Below the pieces are notes generated by a model, which saw only the letters and a program-made list of their open reading frames with translations, did not search any database and was not told where the DNA came from. From Ulota crispa (lineage: Eukaryota > Streptophyta > Bryopsida > Orthotrichales > Orthotrichaceae), in contig OY987245.1 in assembly GCA_963920765.1 (NCBI GenBank), positions 24,568,727 to 24,632,726 on the forward strand: a stretch of 64,000 nt of DNA, written 5' to 3'. Position 1 is the stretch's first letter. Each line of letters opens with the position of its first letter. Positions 11,877 through 22,674 of this stretch are shown piece by piece. The position numbers and the translations under genes were made by a program.

Positions 11877-12244
11877 TAAACATGCATAATTTTGGAGTGA
11901 ACTAAATTTAATCATTTAACCCCTAAAGCCCCGGGGCCTTTATTTTATCAAAAGATACTTGAAACTACCATTTCTATTGCAAAGAGTAAAAAACTTTGAA
12001 AATTGGTCATCATGTTTAAAGGTATAAACTTAATCACAATATATGAGTTGTTTTGCCAAAAGCTAACTTCCATGAAGAATTATCCATTTTACTAAAATTG
12101 GTCATGATCACCCTAACATTAAAATCTCTATAGAAGGAATTTTGAAACTTTTTGAAATTTTTTGTTTAAAACAAAGATGATCATATGAATGTCTCCCACA
12201 TATCCATGCAATCAAATCTCAAAAATTCATCACCAATATTTTTT

Positions 12245-13467
12245 AGGGAAAATTTTGTGGATACCCCTAAAGTTTGCCATAATATCACAGATACCCCTGC
12301 TTTTTGAATAATATCACAAATACCCTTTGACTTCCTTGTTTCTTTCTTGTGAATCCATCTCGTGGGTACATTTTTGGCATCCCCTTGACTCCTCTTTACA
12401 ATTAGGAAGAAAACTTTGGGCATGACTGGTGATGGCTGTAAGTACAAGGAATAAATAATATTCAATTAAGGTTTTTTAAATATTATTCATTAGGGTAGCA
12501 AATGACGAAATGCATTGTGAAGCTGAAAATAAGCATGGATCTGGAAGTTTAAAATGGAACAAACACATCTAGAGTAACTAAATAAAAGATGATGGATAAT
12601 TTTGAAATAAGTAAACAATAATAATAATGTCAAAATTAGTAAAAAACAAATACTTTTTTTAGACTTTTTAAAATAATGGGTTTTTATTTTAGGGTAAATT
12701 TCATGGATACACCTAAAGTTTGCAATGTTTTCATAAATACCCTTGCTTTTTCAGAAATTTCACAAATACCCTTGGAACAAAAAAATTAGGCGTTTGTTAT
12801 TGTTGTGTATGTCACTACCTTCTCCCTTTGTGTGCACACTACTTCTTTCTTGTTGTGCATGCGCACAAAGGAAGTAGGGTAATGGCATGCATAACAAAAG
12901 AAATGCTTGAAAATTATAATTTGAGGGCATTTGTGAAATTTCTGAAAAAGCAAGGGTATTTATGAAAACATTGCAAACTTTAGGTGTATCCATGAAATTT
13001 ACCCTAAAATAAAAACCCATTATTTTAAAAAGTCTAAAAAAAGTATTTGTTTTTTACTAATTTTGACATTATTATTATTGTTTACTTATTTCAAAATTAT
13101 CCATCATCTTTTATTTAGTTACTCTAGATGTGTTTGTTCCATTTTAAACTTCCAGATCCATGCTTATTTTCAGCTTCACAATGCATTTCGTCATTTGCTA
13201 CCCTAATGAATAATATTTAAAAAACCTTAATTGAATATTATTTATTCCTTGTACTTACAGCCATCACCAGTCATGCCCAAAGTTTTCTTCCTAATCGTAA
13301 AGAGGGGTCAAGGGGATGCCAAAAAGGTACCCACGTGACGGATTCACAGGAAAGAAAAAGGAAAGGGAAAGAAACGAGGAAGTCAAAGGGTATTTGTGAT
13401 ATTATTCAAAAAGCAGGGTATCTGTGATATTATGGCAAACTTTAGGGGTATCCACAAAATTTTCCCT
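12245..13467. mobile_element. 1.2-kb near-perfect palindrome of the AGGGAAAATTT family
   Basis: The sequence reads the same on both strands over almost its whole length, with its centre near 12856. The outer ends are AGGGAAAATTTTGTGGATAC and its inverse. The arms (12245-12690 and 13006-13467) pair over more than 400 bp. Exactly at the centre sits a second family member, 12691-13005. Flanks of ATTTTTT and ATTTATT may be a diverged 7-bp target duplication. Short ORFs on both strands here are mirror images and not genes. Confidence 0.75.
12691..13005. mobile_element. 315-bp palindromic MITE at the centre of the larger palindrome
   Basis: The ends are AGGGTAAATTTCATGGATAC and its inverse, closing AAATTTACCCT. 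Sequence and length match the free copy at 18370-18680, including GTGTGCACACTACTT near the loop. The flanking bases TTTTATTTT and AAAATAAAA are themselves part of the outer palindrome. Confidence 0.7.
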
Positions 13468-13520
13468 ATTTATTAATCAACTTTCTTGTAAAATCACGAT
13501 TTTGACACAAACTAATTTAC

Positions 13521-13862
13521 CAAAAATAGGATTTTGGTTTTTAGTAACTGAAATATGGCATGCTTGATCATGATTGCATGAGGATCATACACAAAAAATT
13601 TGAGGATTAAATGCCAATTATATTCATTGTTATACCAACATTTTTGAATGCCATGAAAGGGGCGACAATCTTTTTGGTAGGACGCTGTATAGTTGGGTAC
13701 CGGCTCTTTACAAATTGGTAATTTGAGCCAGTTAATTTTTTTAATGAAAACATGGAGTAAATTTTGGTCCATTTTGGTGGGAGAAAATATCATTGCATCC
13801 TTATGCAATATAAAGCAAGTATACCAAATTTTAGTTCCTAAAAACCACAACTCCATTTTTGG
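13521..13862. repeat. Element with about 60-bp terminal inverted repeats
   Basis: The left block (ATAGGATTTTGGTTTTTAGT then GGCATGCTTGATCATGATTG) is inverse to the right block near 13803-13862 (GCAAGTATACCAAATTTTAG). Related termini lie at about 60690 and 63570, again in opposite orientation. No target duplication is evident. Confidence 0.5.
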
Positions 13863-14941
13863 TCAATACAAGAAAAGAGGCCTTTTTTGACTAGGGCCAC
13901 CTGACTCTATAGGGTCATGCTAGTCAAATTTGCAAAAACCCAGTCAAGTGCTCCAGGCATATGACTTATAGTCAAGTTCTAGTCATAAAATTGGAAAATT
14001 TGACTACATTTTTGAGGACTTGGGCAAGAACATTAGTGAGAACAAGTTCTCAAGTAGTTATGAACAAAGATGACTGCTACTAATGGCTACATGACTAGTA
14101 CTAGTCATGTCATTTTTGGGTAAGGTAGGTCCCAAGCCATATTGGGCTAAGGTCTTACATACCTTTCCTTTTCAATTGTCATCTTCTTTTTCAGTTATTG
14201 CAAGGCTTGTGTGGTGATGTGCATTTAGTAGAAATCAAAAGACAGTGGACACTAAGAAAAGAAAATAATTTGAATTGTATGCATTGATTTTTTTTATTAC
14301 TATGAAATTGAGAGATTTGCAAAACATTATTGGAGCAATCTTTCCTCCATTCAAATTTTCAAAAAAAAACTACGCCATGCACAAGAAACTATTCTAAACC
14401 TCCTAGTGTATTATCAAGTTTTTAAACCTCCTTCTATTGCAAGGCAATTTATAGTAAGTTAGACTTTTAATTTATTCTTAATTTTTTTTATGTGTGTATC
14501 AAATAAGATACAGATGTCAATGGGCAAAAAACTTTAATTCATGCCAACCAAAAAATTTACTCCAAAGAAGCCCAAAGTCTACTGAGCCTATTAGGCAAGG
14601 ACAAAAAAATCTTTTTTTGAAACTTCGAATCTTATAATTTTTCAATCTGTGCACTCAAATGGGCTGAAATTTTTTGCACATTAGATAAATGTTTTACTAC
14701 AATTTTGTATGGTTAAAGTTTCAAAAAAAAAAAAAAAAAATTCATTTTACATCAAAACACTCAAATAACACAATTGTTGATAGTTTTTTGTAAAAACACC
14801 CCTTAGGACTTTATTGCAATTGGAAAGTTATAAATGGAATAAAGTAAAATCACCTATGGCTACATTAGGCGTTAACAATAGGTCACTAGCAGTTGCATTG
14901 TCACAAGCAGTTGCACCACAACTTTCTTTTGGCAAAAAGAG

Positions 14942-15160
14942 TGCACAAAGATAGGGGAGCACAAGGATAGGGGGGCACAGGGATATGGGGGCCTAAGGAT
15001 AGGGGAGCACAAGAATAGGGGATAGCGGGACACATGGATATGGGGGCACAAGGATAGGGGGACACATGGATATGGAGGCACAAGGATAGGGGGACACATG
15101 GATATGGGGGCACAAGGATAGGAGAGCACGGGAGTAGGGGGAGGGGCATAGGGATAAAGG
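14942..15160. repeat. GC-richer minisatellite, about 12 copies of an 18-bp unit
   Basis: The units resemble CACAAGGATAGGGGGG and vary to CACATGGATATGGGGG. Minus-strand frames through it give Pro/Cys-rich repeats (PYPCVPLSLCP-like), which I regard as chance translation. The array lies inside the composite TTAA element. Confidence 0.85.
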
Positions 15161-15679
15161 GTGAGGGACATAATTTTGTTGGTATGGCAGTCAGTATACT
15201 AGTGTTGTAATAAAAAATCTATATACTTTGGCTTTACTTTTTTTCCAAAATATTGAAAATTTAGTAAAGTAAAGATTTCAAAGCTTATTTTGAGAGTAGA
15301 GAATCCATAATTGTCTGCAAACAAAATCTCCTCATAACTTTCATCCATTGAAATGGACTGATTTACAGCTTCTCATGTATATATAAATCTAAAGAACCAA
15401 TTTCAGTTTTTTTTTTTTTTTTTTTTTTCCTTTCAATGTAAATTTTTAAAAGTATTTTGATCTACCTAGGCTATCTAGCAAATAAAGCAAACTACATATT
15501 ATGCATTAACTTTTGAACCATGTAGTCAAAAGTTATGAAAATTGTTGGACCTTCAAGCTTCTCCTTGGGCACATCATGTGAGAGAATTTCAAAGAAAAAT
15601 AATGAAAAATCCAATTGTAGTGAGCTACTCAAAATTGCTACGTTGTCAAAAAAACGCTATTTGGACCTTTAGGGGTTAA

Positions 15680-16093
15680 TATGGATGTAGTTTAGTTTTG
15701 AGGTTATAGGATATTATATTTGGCCACTTGTACAAGCTGTATGGCAGTTCATGATTTGTTGTGAAGCTGTGTCTTGACTCTTGACTCTCTTAGCCAGTTC
15801 TTAAGACCTCTTTATACCTAGAGCTTTTGTTGCTTTGGAGTTTTAGAGGGTTCTGAACCTTGCTTCTAATTGGTTTAATTTTTTGCAATCAGTTCTTTGT
15901 TTTTTTATACTAGGAGTTCAAGTCAAAGTGTTTAAGAAATTTTTACATGCTAAAAGGACAAAGATCTGACATGGCCTTTCGACCATGATTTGGAAAATAG
16001 AGGGCCAGTTTGTAACCTTATAGCAATTGTCAAATTTCATTTAAGAACAATTAATTTAATAAAAATTTATTTTGCTGATTAATTAGCACATGG
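15680..16093. other. AT-rich spacer
   Basis: No ORF or repeat boundary that I can support. Confidence 0.3.
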
Positions 16094-16212
16094 AACGTCA
16101 TATTCATTAATTTGGGAAGAAACCCTGATTTTGGTCACCTTAAACCAAGCTTTAGGTTAAGGTGAAGTACAACTTGGGAATCTAATTTTCCCAAATTAAT
16201 GAATATGACGTT
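16094..16212. mobile_element. 119-bp MITE, AACG-type family, TSD ATGG
   Basis: The left end AACGTCATATTCATTAATTT and the right end, its inverse ending GAATATGACGTT, form inverted repeats of about 24 bp. ATGG directly flanks both ends (16090-16093 and 16213-16216), a clear 4-bp target duplication. The inside holds an imperfect inverted pair of AAGGTG/CACCTT motifs, half-sites of the GGTGATCACC palindrome seen elsewhere in this window. Confidence 0.75.
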
Positions 16213-17815
16213 ATGGGTTCTAAATGGTGTCCTTCATTCAACTGACCCCAAATTAAAGAAATCGAAAGAAAGGAAACATTGGATTCACATACATTAAATC
16301 TTGATTTGTGTCAAACTGAACAAATCAAAAAGGGTAAAAACAAGTGGCCGTATGATTTTATAATAGCACTATTGCATAAAGTAAGGGTTTGCTGAATTTC
16401 TCTTTTTCCAGGCAAAGGTTTCACACAAGATATTTAGAGCTAATAGCAGTAGGCCAGACTTTCGTTTACAACCCATTCAAAAACCTAAAATTCAAGGAAC
16501 CTAGACTGATGAAGATTTCAACAGCTTTGATTATCTTCCTACATGCAGGTCAAGGAGCCATGGCAGCGCTCAATGTAGATATATCCGAACCAATGCTATG
16601 CACGTGGCCTACATGGGTATCTCAATTCTAGACCTCTTCAATATTTAAGATATCTTTATACTACCTAATACTGTACATTAGAGAATTTTGTAATTAAATA
16701 CTCTTGCTCTCTACCTAGCACAACGTTGGGAAGGAACAAATTTAACAAACAAAAAAACACACAACCTCATGAAATAGATTCCCCAGGAATCTCTTTTTCA
16801 TCTTTCCCTGCTCTAACGGGTACGCTTTTTAGAGGCATTGGAAGTGTCCAAGTTTCATGCCTTGAAATTTGAACTAATATACAACTGAAAATGAAAGAGT
16901 CGTTGGCTCACTTTCGTCCACGTAGCTGTAAACACAAAGCTTTCAAAAACTACTGCAGCGGTTTGGTTAATTGCGTGATAACATACGTTCCTCCCAATCT
17001 TCAAACTAATAGCCGTTGCAGTATTGAGGAGTTCCAGTACATGCAACATGAAATAGTGCCTGCTCATTCACAAAAAAAAGCAGAATCTCATATTGCAAAA
17101 GCTCATCTGGTAAAATGCACAAAAATTTCATAAAGACAGCTAATTTGATATTCATCTTGTGTTTGAGTAGCTATGTAATACATAGGAACAATGTACTATG
17201 CTCTAGGTCTCAGCAAAATCATTAGGAAAAATTTGAGCCCTTCAAGAGCCCCCTGCAACATCTCTAAAGGGGTCTTAAAACATGTACTTACTACAACAAA
17301 CAAATCATTAATCCTTTATTTCCACTCACTCTTTGAATTCAATGCAATCATCATGAAAACTATACTATTATGTTATCCCTATTGGACAAAAACTATGGGT
17401 ACAAATGTACAATAGGACTACAAATTCTACTTTACTCTATTTGAATAGATGAATGAAGTACTTGGATAATGAGTAGTGAGTATATTTACATATTTTATGG
17501 GTACAATATCTTTTTTTATTGTTTTGAGTTGTACATGTGGTTAGGTCCTTCATACAAGGTAGTGACTTGTGAATGCCCTTTTCTTGTACTCACACTAGCC
17601 AATTAATAGCTTGGTTTGTCAAACCTTAGGGGGCCTTGGAGGGCTCAAATTTTTCATAAGTACAGTACTTACGTCAAACAGAAAGACGGCCAATTAGACC
17701 AAAAGAAACTCTTGCCACAGATTTTCAGGCTGAAAGAGTGTCGAGAAGACACGGTCAAAATTTGGATATAGAAAGTGAATATTAATGAACACATTACAAC
17801 TTCCGCCGTTTCTAT
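16213..17815. other. Intergenic, no recognised gene
   Basis: Several frames of 65-80 codons (for example 16389-16631 and 16891-17133) look unremarkable and lack recognisable domains. The stretch borders the 3' end of the RPL5 pseudogene. Confidence 0.4.
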
Positions 17816-18369
17816 CTACTCTTCAACGTCACTGATAGAGTTCAGGCGTTGAACTAGAGCGACCTGGCGCTCATCATAAGTCAACTGCTTTGTTTTCCAT
17901 CTGCATGTACAGGAGTAAAGAAAATCAACTCAATATAAAGGAAAAAATGGCCAGAAAACAACAAACATACAGTTATGGAACTGCACACTATGTCCAAAAT
18001 ATAAACAAACAGAATTTTGCATCGAGTACTGTTGTTACCTCTTTGGTTCGGCTGGGGTTTCTTCTCAGTCTTCTGAATCTCCGGGTCAGCTCAAATGGCA
18101 GCATGCACTTTCATGCACATATCGGCAAGATCCTCAGCCTCCACACCTGCCTTGATGAAACCACTGAAGTGGGATTGACGATTCTCCGGTTCTTCTCTCA
18201 GAAACTGCATGTCCCCTGAACACCATATAGGACAAGTAAAAGATTCAATGCCAGCAGATATTCATGCCACATGGGAGATACAAGCTACCCTATTCATTTA
18301 AACTTATTCAAGTCATGATGTTCAAGTTAGCATTAAACCTATAAAAGAGTGCAACACACATTAAAAAGA

Positions 18370-18680
18370 AGGGTAGATTTCATGGATACCCCTGAAGTTT
18401 GCAATAATTTCATAGATACCCCTGTTTTTTCAGAAATTTCATGGATACCCTTGGATAAAAAATTTCAGGCATTTTTTTTGTTGTGTATGCCACTTCCCTT
18501 CTTCCTTTGTGTGCACACTACTTTTTGTTATGCGTGCACACAAAAGAAGAAGGGAAGTGGCATACACAACAAAAAACATGCTTGAAAATTTTGGTCCAAG
18601 GGTATCCATGAAATTTCTGAAAAAGCAGGGGTATCTATGAAATTATTGCAAACTTCAGGGGTATCCATGAAATTTTCCCT
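18370..18680. mobile_element. 311-bp palindromic MITE in an RPL5-pseudogene intron
   Basis: The element runs from AGGGTAGATTTCATGGATAC to its inverse, ending AAATTTTCCCT, and is nearly palindromic throughout with GTGTGCACAC near the centre. AAAAAGA is present immediately on both sides (18363-18369 and 18681-18687), a 7-bp direct repeat that may be the target duplication. It lacks any transposase. Confidence 0.75.
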
Positions 18681-19406
18681 AAAAAGAATGACAGTGTGGT
18701 CAAGTAGAAATGCTGAATATTCAACACAATATGCATTAAATAGAAATGCAATCACAAATTCAACCATAACTCCCAAAACCAAAATCAGTCGAAGTCACTC
18801 ACCCTCATGTAGTCGCCAACGTGGCCACCGAGAATGTACATGCGAAGAGTTTCAGGATCCCAAGACTTATCCTCCTTGTTGAAGCCTGGAAACCTCCTCT
18901 TGCTGTGAGGATGTCCAAACCTCCATCAAGAGCACCCTGAGAGTTGCCACAATGTAAGAACACAAGCAATGTTCATCAACCACATGTAAATAGAAGTACG
19001 GGTAATTAGCCAAAGGTACCCCGTGGTACTGATATACTGCACTCCCAAGTGATAATACAAATACAAAAGCACCTTTAAAGCCCCGAACACTCTGTTTCCA
19101 GTAGTGGCCCTAACGAAACCGACGTCCACCACAGCCCTAAATGGCCTCTTCTCATCGTCTGCTTCAATATTGAAGTCCTCACCGGTAGCCTGGCATTACA
19201 AATCCATGATCAAGCAAGTGAGTGTTTACATTTTGGGCCAAGAGAAACGATCCATCCCAAGGAAGAGAAACCTTTCTGAACTACAGGACAAAAACTGCAA
19301 ATAAATTTGTTCCAAATTCCTAAACCTAAGTCATGAATGACTTCATTATATGGGCAGGTGGCCCTCTGGAAGAAACAAGTAGAGCTCAACACAACCGAAA
19401 CACATA

Positions 19407-19720
19407 AGGTAGGAGGTCCTAAAAGCGTCCAGGCTCTAAAATGGTTCACCTCCTCAAATGGACTATATTTGTACATGTTGTTTTTTGTAGGCTTCAACAA
19501 TGTACATTTGAGAAGGTGGACCATTTTAGAGCCCTATGCCATTTCAGCTTCAAAATTTCATAACTAATTCCACAAATCTCCAAAAAATATGAAACAACTT
19601 GGGTTAGATGCCAATTCTTCTTGTCTTTCAAGGAAAATTTACTGAAAAATATTTCAAGAAGTTTCACCTCCCAAAATTCAATATCAGCCCTTAGATGGTC
19701 GGTTTATGAACCTCCTACCT
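19407..19720. mobile_element. MITE with AGGTAGGAGGT termini, TA-flanked
   Basis: The left end AGGTAGGAGGTCC and the right end GAACCTCCTACCT are inverted repeats with one mismatch. TA lies on both sides, as expected for Tc1/mariner-type insertion. The interior contains further inverted pairs (AAAATGGTTCACCTCC against GGTGGACCATTTT). It lies in an RPL5-pseudogene intron. A related, longer sequence occurs at about 47290-48175. Confidence 0.6.
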
Positions 19721-20720
19721 TACAATAAGCCGAGCTCGGCCATAATGGGTCTACAGGGTGCTAAACACACCGTTTCATTGCCGACGTACTTCTAATCAAG
19801 CTCAAAGTTCTTCAAGTGACGACGGGCCAACAGAAGACCAGCACAATAGGCTGTACTATGAAAGAGTCACTTGGTCAGACTCCCAAAACGGTGGAATAGG
19901 TTGAGATCAATAACATAAAATAGACAAAACCAATTGCACATAACATCTCCCATACCTGTAGCATAGTTCGTGAGGCCACCCTGGAACTAATACCGGTGAA
20001 GCTCATGAGCATAAGCAGAGGTGAGCACAATGTCCCCAGCAAATGTGGCGTAGGTGATTTGAGCCACAATATCCTTGGTGGTCTACGGAGAGTCGACTTA
20101 CGGAGGAACAACAGGGCAACAACGGATTTAAATCAAGCAAACCAGCAACAATTCACATTTGACTAACCTAATTATGGCAAGGCCCTAAATATGAAACCCT
20201 AAAATCGTGCACGATGAGCATACTCATTTTGAGAATGTTCAACACCTTCTCATCAGAACTCCAGTTAGAATTAGGTCATCTACAGATAAAAGTAATGGCG
20301 CTCAAAACTTTCGCATATCATATTCATATAAGGCACACTTCAGTGCAATGATGTCTCTTGCAATTGCTGAAAATAATTATTAAAATATTGGCGTAGTGCT
20401 AAGACTCAGCGCTGAAAGCATTGTTTACGATGTGGGCGCAATTAGACAATCCTAAGACATCAGAAAATCGACGATTATAAACCTAAGGTGCAATCATGCT
20501 TCAATATGGTTTAGCAGTTAAGGAGGATACGAATCTCACGACGAAGCGATACTTGGGAGTGTTGTACTTGTTTTATGCCCTGGGTGGTCAATCGGATCCG
20601 GGCATAATTTATCGGTTTTTCCAGCTGCATCGTAGCACAAGCGACACTCAAAACAGAAATTCATTACGTCGTTGCGTGGAGAGAATGAAAATGAAAATTC
20701 GGGTTTAAGGAATGGCACCA

Positions 20721-21228
20721 TCGCCCTGGAAACAGCAGCGCGAGAAAGGGCGTGTCATAGGATGTCCTGTTGGTCCTTCGAGCCACGTCCTAAAGGTTCT
20801 CTCACATTCTGATTGTTTTCCGATCCTACGGCTCTGATTCGTGCCCACAAAGTCCACGTCACCTTCCTTCCTACTTCGACATGGATTCTCTGACATGCTT
20901 CTTTGGGTGGAATTTCACTTGTCCAGACAGTTCACTCTTATATTTTAAGAAAATTCCGCAATCTGGTAGCTAGAGTATTAATTTGGAGGTAAGCTTAGTC
21001 AATAGTCCTGTAGTGTCTGGATGAAGAATGAATGAAGGGCGCAGTCGGTGCACTTTGGAGGCTTTACTGTAGCAAGCAGTTGCTTTTGGTCGTTATCGCC
21101 ATTACTAGTTTACTAGTCATATTAATACTCCACTCCAGATTCTACACATTTGTCACAGATTGTGACTATTCTTTCTTGAACGTTTAAGACTGTCACTTGT
21201 GAATATTGTATTTAAGGTAGTCAACTCC
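20721..21228. other. Region upstream of the RPL5 pseudogene
   Basis: Moderate GC and no ORF with a recognised domain. It may hold the decayed promoter and leader of the RPL5 copy. Confidence 0.3.
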
Positions 21229-22154
21229 TTAGCCCCTAAAGGACCATGGCCTTTATTTTGTCAAAAGACACTCAAACTTACCACTTTTATGGTAAAGAGT
21301 AAAAAAGTTTGAAGATTGGTCTTTTTGCATATCTAACCATAGGATCTTGTACTAGACTTGTATAAGAATGTGTTATTCAAAATTTAAAAACTTTGACCAC
21401 ACAGATTGCAAGATATTTGTGTTTAAAGTGTAAAAAACAAGCTTTTTTGCACCTTGCAAGATTAGATTATTTGACTTTGAACTTTTTTAACTTAAAATTT
21501 TTGCACCATGGAATTTTGAGGATTATTTTTTTATGGTGGAGAATTGAGTTGAGAATCTTTGGAAAAAAACCAAAACAAACAATACTTAATTTTCATTCTT
21601 AAAAAAAACATTGAATAGAAGAAGGTTTGAGACTGAACAAAATCTTACATTGTTAATAACCTTGCAATGGAATTGAATCACAATAATTCCAATGGTGAGA
21701 TTGTTCTAGCAAAAAATCTTCACCCTATCCAATAGTTTTTTTGCAAAAATGTTAAATTTGCATTTAAAAATGAATTTTATAAATTATTTTTTCATAGCAA
21801 ACCCACACCTTCCCACAAACTAAAACTTCTCATAACTTTCATCTCATCTATCAAAATTCAATGATTCAAAGCTCCCCACGTCTATATAAGTCTAAAGAAC
21901 CTATTTCAAATTTTTATTTAAAAAAATAGAAATTTTAAAGAAGTTTTTGGCTGCCCAATCTCGCTTGTCTTTAGAAATTCATGCATAACTTCTTCAATAA
22001 ATGTTGGAATGAAGAAAAAAATTTCATTTCCACGTAGATCTTTGAATTCCTCACCTTCAATAAAAGTTTCAGAAAATCATGCAATTTGGTTTAACCATAG
22101 GTACATGCCCAAAATCCAATTGTCCCCCAAGAGGACAGTTGGTCCTCGGGTTAA
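21229..22154. mobile_element. 926-bp TTAA-family element
   Basis: The left end TTAGCCCCTAAAGGACC has one mutation in the TTAA. The right end is GGTCCTCGGGTTAA. The left subterminal part matches 11916 onward. The right part, with AAAACTTCTCATAACTTTCA and TATATAAGTCTAAAGAACC, matches the copies at 37428 and 58583. No coding capacity is seen. Confidence 0.6.
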
Positions 22155-22368
22155 CCATTAATAGAGATTTTGGAATCCTTGATCTCAAAACAAAATAATA
22201 AGTGCATTGGTGAATAGATGACTAGAAAAGACCTTCAATTTAATCTATTTTAAATATCAGTACCATCTTTTTCTTGTATGGTTTCATGCAACAAGGTAAT
22301 ACAAAACCCAAAGTACTTAATTCAAGCTTAGCCTATGTCATTGATTGATTTTAAATTAAAATTATACT

Positions 22369-22674
22369 AATGTCATATTCGTTAATTTGGGTCAAAACGG
22401 TCATTTTGGGACTTTTGAAAATTTGGGAAGATTGGGGTGATCACCTCAAACCAAGCCCCTTTGGTACACTTGTCCTCACTTGAGAGGGGTACACTTGTCC
22501 TCACGTGAGAGGGTACACTTGTCCTCACTTGAGAGGAGGAATTTGTGAGAAAAGTAATCTTAGTGGCTCAGACTGAACTTGATACTTTTGAATATGGTTT
22601 GAGATGACTATTTTGAATTGAGGTGGAGTACAAAATGGTACCTTTGTTTTTCCCAAATTAACGAATATGACGTT
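22369..22674. mobile_element. 306-bp MITE, AACG-type family, TSD TACT
   Basis: The ends are AATGTCATATTCGTTAATTT and the inverse closing ACGAATATGACGTT. TACT flanks both sides (22365-22368 and 22675-22678). Inside are the palindrome GGTGATCACC (22436-22445) and three tandem copies of a roughly 26-bp unit containing GTACACTTGTCCTCAC (about 22463-22536). Confidence 0.8.

Larger units (their letters stand above)
11916..15679. mobile_element. Large composite TTAA element with nested insertions
   Basis: The left end reads TTAACCCCTAAAGCCCCGGG and the right end GGACCTTTAGGGGTTAA. The left subterminal part (CTTTATTTTATCAAAAGATA) closely matches the copy at 21229-22154. The right part, from about 15340, shares blocks with the copy at 37428-38173, such as GTAGTCAAAAGTTATGAAAA. 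That supports one original element enlarged by insertions, including the palindrome at 12245-13467. It contains no recognisable gene. Confidence 0.5.
17816..20720 (-). pseudogene. RPL5: Ribosomal protein L5 (uL18) pseudogene, intron-containing
   Basis: Segments in order on the minus strand match eukaryotic RPL5: NKYNTPKYRFVVRF (about 20531-20570), [15 protein letters not shown] (about 19956-20095), CAGLLLARRHLKNFELD (19771-19850), [20 protein letters not shown] (19073-19189, intact 39 codons), GALDGGLD...GGHVGDYMR (18803-18936), FLREEPENRQSHFSGFIKAG (about 18034-18215) and QLTYDERQVALVQRL to the stop (17816-17900). Disruptions: TAG after HELHRY, TAG after FELD, TGA in KVHAAI*A, a one-base deletion after GGLDI (the exon is 134 instead of 135 nt), and frameshifts near the N-terminus. 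Splice junctions are mostly preserved, so this is a duplicated gene copy, not a processed retrocopy. Live RPL5 binds 5S rRNA in the 60S subunit. Two MITEs sit in its introns. Confidence 0.85.

Noticed and set aside
12720-13020. ORFs on both strands with FMDTP.VCN.FI.T.AFSEIS in the MITE
   Set aside because: The same peptide appears from each arm and in the copies at 18370 and 35905 because the DNA is palindromic; no start, splice or domain support.
14872-15171. 99-aa minus ORF rich in Pro and Cys (PYPCAPLSLCP)
   Set aside because: Chance frame through an 18-bp minisatellite.
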